25,131 nt of DNA from a virus: positions 1 through 25,131 of IMG/VR virus record IMGVR_UViG_3300042914_001359; one strand, given 5' to 3'. The position numbers and the translations under genes are program-made. Each line of letters begins with the position of its first letter. Positions within the stretch are counted from its first letter, which is position 1. Under the pieces are notes generated by a model. The model made no database searches and was not told where the DNA came from. It saw nothing but the letters and a program-made list of their open reading frames with translations. Shown here piece after piece: positions 21,826 through 25,131 of the stretch.

Positions 21826-22557
21826 TCAGACACCAAATCGGCGGCGAGTAGCCTCAAAATTTTGCAATACTTCTGTCGGAGATAGTGGGCGGTTGTAAAT
21901 CAGCACCTGCGCTATCTCGCCGTTCCATTGGTCACGCGCTGTCTGTCTTGCGCCAACAAGCAAATTGGAACTTGGGTCCGTGATTGACGCCGGAACGCTT
22001 GTCGTTCGCGAATTGACCTGAGTACCGTTTCGGTAAATAGCCATGAAAGTTGACGGCTGCCAAGTGCCGACAAGATTCAACCATGTCCCGGTCGCGATTG
22101 ATGTCGAATCTGAAATGCTGGTGTTATTGACGAAAAGAAAAAACCCACCAACCCCGCTTGTGATGAAGCAGTAACCAGTTGCGGCGCCACCACCGCTTTT
22201 ATCAACTACCCACTTGTTTGTCGTGCTGGTCTTGAACCACGCGCTGACCGTCAATCCGCTTTGCGGCAACAGACCAGAATCGGTGAATGTGATGCCGCTG
22301 CCCGTGCCGTTGACTCGGATGGTATCTGTGGTGTCCTGCACCCAAGACACGCCTGCGTTCATCGTCCCGTTGTTCACCCCCATCAGGTCAAGCCATGTTG
22401 AGCCTGTGCCGGGATAGGAGGTGCGGTTTCCAGCGTCAAGACCGAAAATCATCCCGTCGGTCACAAGACCGGGCGAGACGACATTGAGCACATTCCCGTT
22501 GGCCGCGTTGCGATTCTGGATGCGGCCTTCGTCGTATGTGTTGACGCCGCGAGGCAT
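21826..22557 (-). CDS. LamG / concanavalin A-like virion protein
   Basis: A 243-residue protein with a LamG-like jelly-roll: FGLDAGNRTSYPGTGSTWLDL, then SAWFKTS, GTWLNLVGTWQPSTFMAIYRNG and GEIAQVLIYNRPLSPTEVLQNFEATR, the last being a very typical end of phage LamG domains. The fold binds sugars or proteins; in phages it is often a receptor-binding or capsid-surface domain. G+C is near one half by eye, much lower than the neighbours, suggesting a transferred module. Starts two bases after the upstream stop; ends before the repeat protein. Confidence 0.8.
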   Translation of the reverse strand: MPRGVNTYDEGRIQNRNAANGNVLNVVSPGLVTDGMIFGLDAGNRTSYPGTGSTWLDLMGVNNGTMNAGVSWVQDTTDTIRVNGTGSGITFTDSGLLPQSGLTVSAWFKTSTTNKWVVDKSGGGAATGYCFITSGVGGFFLFVNNTSISDSTSIATGTWLNLVGTWQPSTFMAIYRNGTQVNSRTTSVPASITDPSSNLLVGARQTARDQWNGEIAQVLIYNRPLSPTEVLQNFEATRRRFGV

Positions 22558-22558
22558 G

Positions 22559-22972
22559 TCAGGTCACATCCTCGTTCCACGGACGGACATAAAGTTCGTT
22601 GCCAGACGCCGCGAGCGCCACGCCAGAGTTGTTCAGTACCGACATCCGCATCGAGTACGGATACAGCCGCACCATGTTGAACACCGCGACCTTGGCAGAC
22701 GCACCACTTGTCAGGAGGATGGAGTAAACATCCCCGCCGATCCTGTCTGCGGTGTCTGTGCCGTCGTTCAGCGTCACGCGAAGCGTGATGGTGCCGCCAG
22801 AACTCGGGGTGATGCTCCCGAGCTTGATGGTCACCACGCCGTACAGGTCGCGGTTCGTGCTGTTGTCGTAAGTGAGGACGGCAGACTCCGATCCGTTCGC
22901 CAACGAGTTGAGCGTCGTCCCCGCGAAGTTGCTGCTGCGAGTGCTGGGCGCTGCCCACTTTGCGACGGCCAT
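22559..22972 (-). CDS. Small beta-rich virion-type protein
   Basis: A 137-residue protein (MAVAKWAAPSTRSSNFAGTT ... NRDLYGVVTIKLGSITPSSGGTITLRVTLNDG ... YPYSMRMSVLNNSGVALAASGNELYVRPWNEDV). The end motif S-GNEL-YVRPWNE and alternating strands resemble phage appendage or capsid-surface proteins of unknown role. It is packed three bases from the gene before and one from the LamG-like gene after. No signal peptide or enzyme motif. Confidence 0.6.
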   Translation of the reverse strand: MAVAKWAAPSTRSSNFAGTTLNSLANGSESAVLTYDNSTNRDLYGVVTIKLGSITPSSGGTITLRVTLNDGTDTADRIGGDVYSILLTSGASAKVAVFNMVRLYPYSMRMSVLNNSGVALAASGNELYVRPWNEDVT

Positions 22973-22975
22973 GCC

Positions 22976-23419
22976 TTACTCCTTCGCGCCGCGAGCCAAG
23001 CCAACGGCGCGGGCATCGACTTTGATGTTGTGGAACTCGGCCCACGAAGGGTGCCGCTCCCTCTTGGACAGCGCGAACAGCGCGTCACGCTGGAACGCCG
23101 TCATCAAGCCAGCAGCCGTCAGCGCATCAAATTGCGCCCGAGTGCTGGAAAACGAAAGGTCCAGCCCACTGCTCTCCAATGCGCGGAAACCCCACCGCAG
23201 CACCGCGTTGGTCGATGCAAGAGCCTGCACCTTGTCCAACAGCGCCGCGCCGTCTTGCGGACCAAGCGCGTCCATGATGCTTCCGATGCCGAGCGCGGTC
23301 CGCTCCCAAGAGACGACAGCAGGAAGCGTGATGTCTGGCGCGTTCAGCACATCTGCCGCCGCCCAATCGGGCAACGAAACGACATCAGATAGGGCAAGTC
23401 TTGTCGTAAGTGCGCGCAT
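22976..23419 (-). CDS. Phage protein of unknown function (LALSDVV-type)
   Basis: A 147-residue, mainly helical protein beginning MRALTTRLALSDVVSLPDWAAADVLNAPD and ending PSWAEFHNIKVDARAVGLARGAKE. This start-and-end pattern recurs in phage genomes beside virion structural genes, with no assigned function. It is the only helical member of an otherwise beta-rich block, so a chaperone for the fibres is possible. Its start region is A-rich with a weak SD; it lies four bases after the upstream stop. Confidence 0.65.
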   Translation of the reverse strand: MRALTTRLALSDVVSLPDWAAADVLNAPDITLPAVVSWERTALGIGSIMDALGPQDGAALLDKVQALASTNAVLRWGFRALESSGLDLSFSSTRAQFDALTAAGLMTAFQRDALFALSKRERHPSWAEFHNIKVDARAVGLARGAKE

Positions 23420-23423
23420 TTTT

Positions 23424-23828
23424 TTAACTCAAGGTGATCGCAGCGCCCGTGAAGTCGACCGTGAACGTCTCGCCGTTCGCCATCGTGATGGACGAGCCGT
23501 AGTCCCACCACCCCACAAGCGGGTCGGCAGGCGACGTCGGGGTGTCGTCGAACAGCACCACATACCGGAACGGGCCGACGCTGCCCGAGGCCGTCAGCAC
23601 GAGGTCAGCGAGGACCAGCGTGAAACTGCCGCCCGACTGCGATGCGCTCGTCGTCGTGACGTTGCGCGCCGACAGGTTGGTGTAGGCGATCTGCGTGATG
23701 TCGGCCAGCACGCTGTTGGTCGCCACCGGCGCAGTGTTCGTGAGCGCAATCACGAACTGGTCGGTGTTGAGGTTGGCGACCTCGACCATGTTCTCCGCCC
23801 AAGCGTTAAATTTGTTAAAAGCAGGCAT
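23424..23828 (-). CDS. Virion-associated structural protein
   Basis: A 134-residue protein (MPAFNKFNAWAENMVEVANL ... IALTNTAPVATNSVLADITQIAYTNLSARNVTT ... YVVLFDDTPTSPADPLVGWWDYGSS). The FNKFNAW start, NTAP-x-xxNS and VLFD-x-T-x-DPLVGWWDYG pattern match a widespread phage virion protein, found near tail or head fibres. ATG at 23826-23828, with GGAG 7 bases ahead, is chosen over the upstream TTG. C-terminal ends VDFTGAAITLS, a beta strand. Confidence 0.75.
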   Translation of the reverse strand: MPAFNKFNAWAENMVEVANLNTDQFVIALTNTAPVATNSVLADITQIAYTNLSARNVTTTSASQSGGSFTLVLADLVLTASGSVGPFRYVVLFDDTPTSPADPLVGWWDYGSSITMANGETFTVDFTGAAITLS

Positions 23829-23862
23829 GATCAATCTCCAGCTGTTGTCTTACAGGTCGGGG

Positions 23863-24294
23863 CTACGGGAGCACCTTCGACCAGACCGCGTCAGCAACCT
23901 GCGCCGGGGTCGGGATGCTCCCTCCCTGCGTCACGACGGTCGAGGCCGCCGACTGGATCAGGAGGGTCTGGACTCCGGCGGAGTAGGCGATGGGGTCTCC
24001 TGCGGGTCCTCCGATGAGGTTTCCGCCGGCGACGCGGGCGACGTAATTGCCGGTTGCGAACCGAAGCTGCCACGCCCCCAGTAGTTCGACGGTGAGGCCG
24101 ACCTGCACGCCTGGGCCGAGGAGGTTGAGTCCTGATCCGGTTCCGACGCGGGCATAGATGATCCCCTCCTCGCTCGCCTGGGCCTCCTTGATGGCGTCAT
24201 ACAGCTGATCGCAATCCACGTCCGTCGTGCCGGCGTCGACGTCGATGACCGACGTCTCGAACCGGAACGTGAACGGGGCCGTGTAGTAGGCCAT
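23863..24294 (-). CDS. Small beta-rich virion protein
   Basis: A 143-residue protein (MAYYTAPFTFRFETSVIDVDAGTTDVDCDQLYDAIKEAQASEEGII ... NLIGGPAGDPIAYSAGVQTLLIQSA ... PTPAQVADAVWSKVLP). The end QVADAVWSKVLP is common in phage fibre-adjacent proteins. The N-terminal part resembles a conserved beta-sandwich found with appendages. Three bases after the upstream stop; 34 bases precede the next start. Confidence 0.65.
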   Translation of the reverse strand: MAYYTAPFTFRFETSVIDVDAGTTDVDCDQLYDAIKEAQASEEGIIYARVGTGSGLNLLGPGVQVGLTVELLGAWQLRFATGNYVARVAGGNLIGGPAGDPIAYSAGVQTLLIQSAASTVVTQGGSIPTPAQVADAVWSKVLP

Positions 24295-24297
24295 CCG

Positions 24298-25131
24298 TCA
24301 CACGTCGCTGTTGCGGCTGGCGTTGACCGAACCGCCCGCGGACGTGACCGAGAGCAGAGTGTTGAACGGGATGATCGGCGTGGCGCCCGAGCCGTTGCGG
24401 ACGTCCACACGCGCGGTGAAGTTGGACGCGAAGATGAACGTCACAGACTCGGAAGCCGAGGCGGCGACCTTGTCGACGTAGGGCACAAACACCTCGTCGG
24501 CCGCCACGATGTTCGAAGCCAGCGCCGGGGACAGGCCCGAGAAGGTCTTGGTGCCGGCGTTGAACGACGAGTAGGTGTGCCGCAGCCCCTTGATCCGGAT
24601 GACGCCCGAGCTCGGGGTGTCGGTCTTGATGGACTCGACCACCGTGAGCGCGGTCGCGCCGGAGCTCGCGGCGACCGGCGTGTATTCGTCCCGAAGGATG
24701 CCGCCGGAGCCGTTCTCGCGCGCGACGAGCACCCGATCGCCTGCGACCAGGTTGCCGACCGCGATGCCGACCAGCGTGGGCGGCACCTGAGTCGTGCCGT
24801 CGTGCGCGATGAGCTGGTAGCGGGTCGCCTCGGCCGGCAGCACTCCGGTCAGCGCCCAGCCCTGGGCGACGAAGAACGTGCCGCCTGCGAAGGTGCCGAA
24901 CGGGGCGGACGGGATTTCGGTGTAGGCGGCGTTGAGCACCCGGTAGCGCCAGCCCGGCGCGCCGTTGAGCGTCGCGGTGCTGGTCTCGCGCGCGAGGTAC
25001 TGCAAATACTGGTACGCCTCCTGCAGCGTGCAGCCGCCAGTGAGGGCGATGGTGCCCTTGTACGCCTTCGAGCCGTTGCCGTTGTTGAGGTCGAGGGTGG
25101 TGTCGCCGAACGTGACAGTGACCTTCGAGGA
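24298..25131 (-). CDS. Large virion-type protein, C-terminal part (cut by window edge)
   Basis: The frame stays open to the right edge, so at least 277 residues are present and the start is outside; the TTG at 25005 is not the start. Sequence is beta-rich with repeated FTYDGT-free blocks, e.g. LVAGDRVLVARENGSGG, IRIKGLRHTYSSFNAGTKTFSGLSP and VFVPYVDKVAASASESVTFIF. Pattern matches unnamed virion proteins of other phages that lie with the next two genes in the same order. It heads the visible appendage cassette. No enzyme motif. Confidence 0.65.
   Translation of the reverse strand, partial: SSKVTVTFGDTTLDLNNGNGSKAYKGTIALTGGCTLQEAYQYLQYLARETSTATLNGAPGWRYRVLNAAYTEIPSAPFGTFAGGTFFVAQGWALTGVLPAEATRYQLIAHDGTTQVPPTLVGIAVGNLVAGDRVLVARENGSGGILRDEYTPVAASSGATALTVVESIKTDTPSSGVIRIKGLRHTYSSFNAGTKTFSGLSPALASNIVAADEVFVPYVDKVAASASESVTFIFASNFTARVDVRNGSGATPIIPFNTLLSVTSAGGSVNASRNSDV

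Overview
This window is one long stretch of a high-G+C temperate siphovirus (tailed phage or prophage) with an HK97-type head. Evidence for a Gram-negative, probably proteobacterial host: an overlapping Rz/Rz1-type spanin pair, a T4 Imm-like superinfection immunity protein, and a phiE125 gp8-like head connector that points weakly to Burkholderiales-type phages. No bacterial chromosomal gene is recognisable.

Layout: almost everything is on the minus strand, so transcription runs from high to low coordinates. At the right edge (20567-25131) is a tightly packed set of small beta-rich, fibre- or decoration-like virion proteins (including a LamG-like protein and one with five 22-residue repeats), ending in an HNH endonuclease. 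A 93-base gap, which is where HK97-like phages carry cos, leads to TerS and TerL, portal, prohead protease and major capsid protein (15220-20473). Next come the head-tail connection genes (13097-15132), the tail tube, the tail assembly chaperone pair made through a predicted -1 ribosomal frameshift, a 598-residue tape measure, one small tail-tip protein and a giant 1857-residue hub/fibre protein (4145-13034). The lysis region (685-4139) holds a small tail-associated gene, a membrane coiled-coil protein, an amidase endolysin, a two-TM holin, then an HExxH metallopeptidase, a metallophosphoesterase and a Cys-rich miniprotein, and finally Rz and Rz1.

Only two genes are on the plus strand, both at the left edge: the C-terminal end of a tyrosine integrase (1-298) and the superinfection immunity gene (537-749). 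The 238 bases between them carry a family of ATTAGACAG repeats in both orientations around a 26-bp imperfect dyad, an arrangement that resembles a phage attP. Because integrase and lysis genes are contiguous across this site, the sequence may be from a non-integrated (circular, virion or joined) genome, or the real attP may lie 5' of int.

Most of this is ordinary phage biology. The parts that deserve attention are the candidate attP, the well-formed frameshift signal, two C(UUCG)G hairpins that partition head and tail expression, the convergent coding overlap of imm and Rz1, the conserved HK97 cross-linking residues, the two-gene tail tip, the enzyme insertion inside the lysis region and the appendage cassette upstream of the terminase. 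I found no CRISPR array, tRNA, rRNA or insertion sequence.
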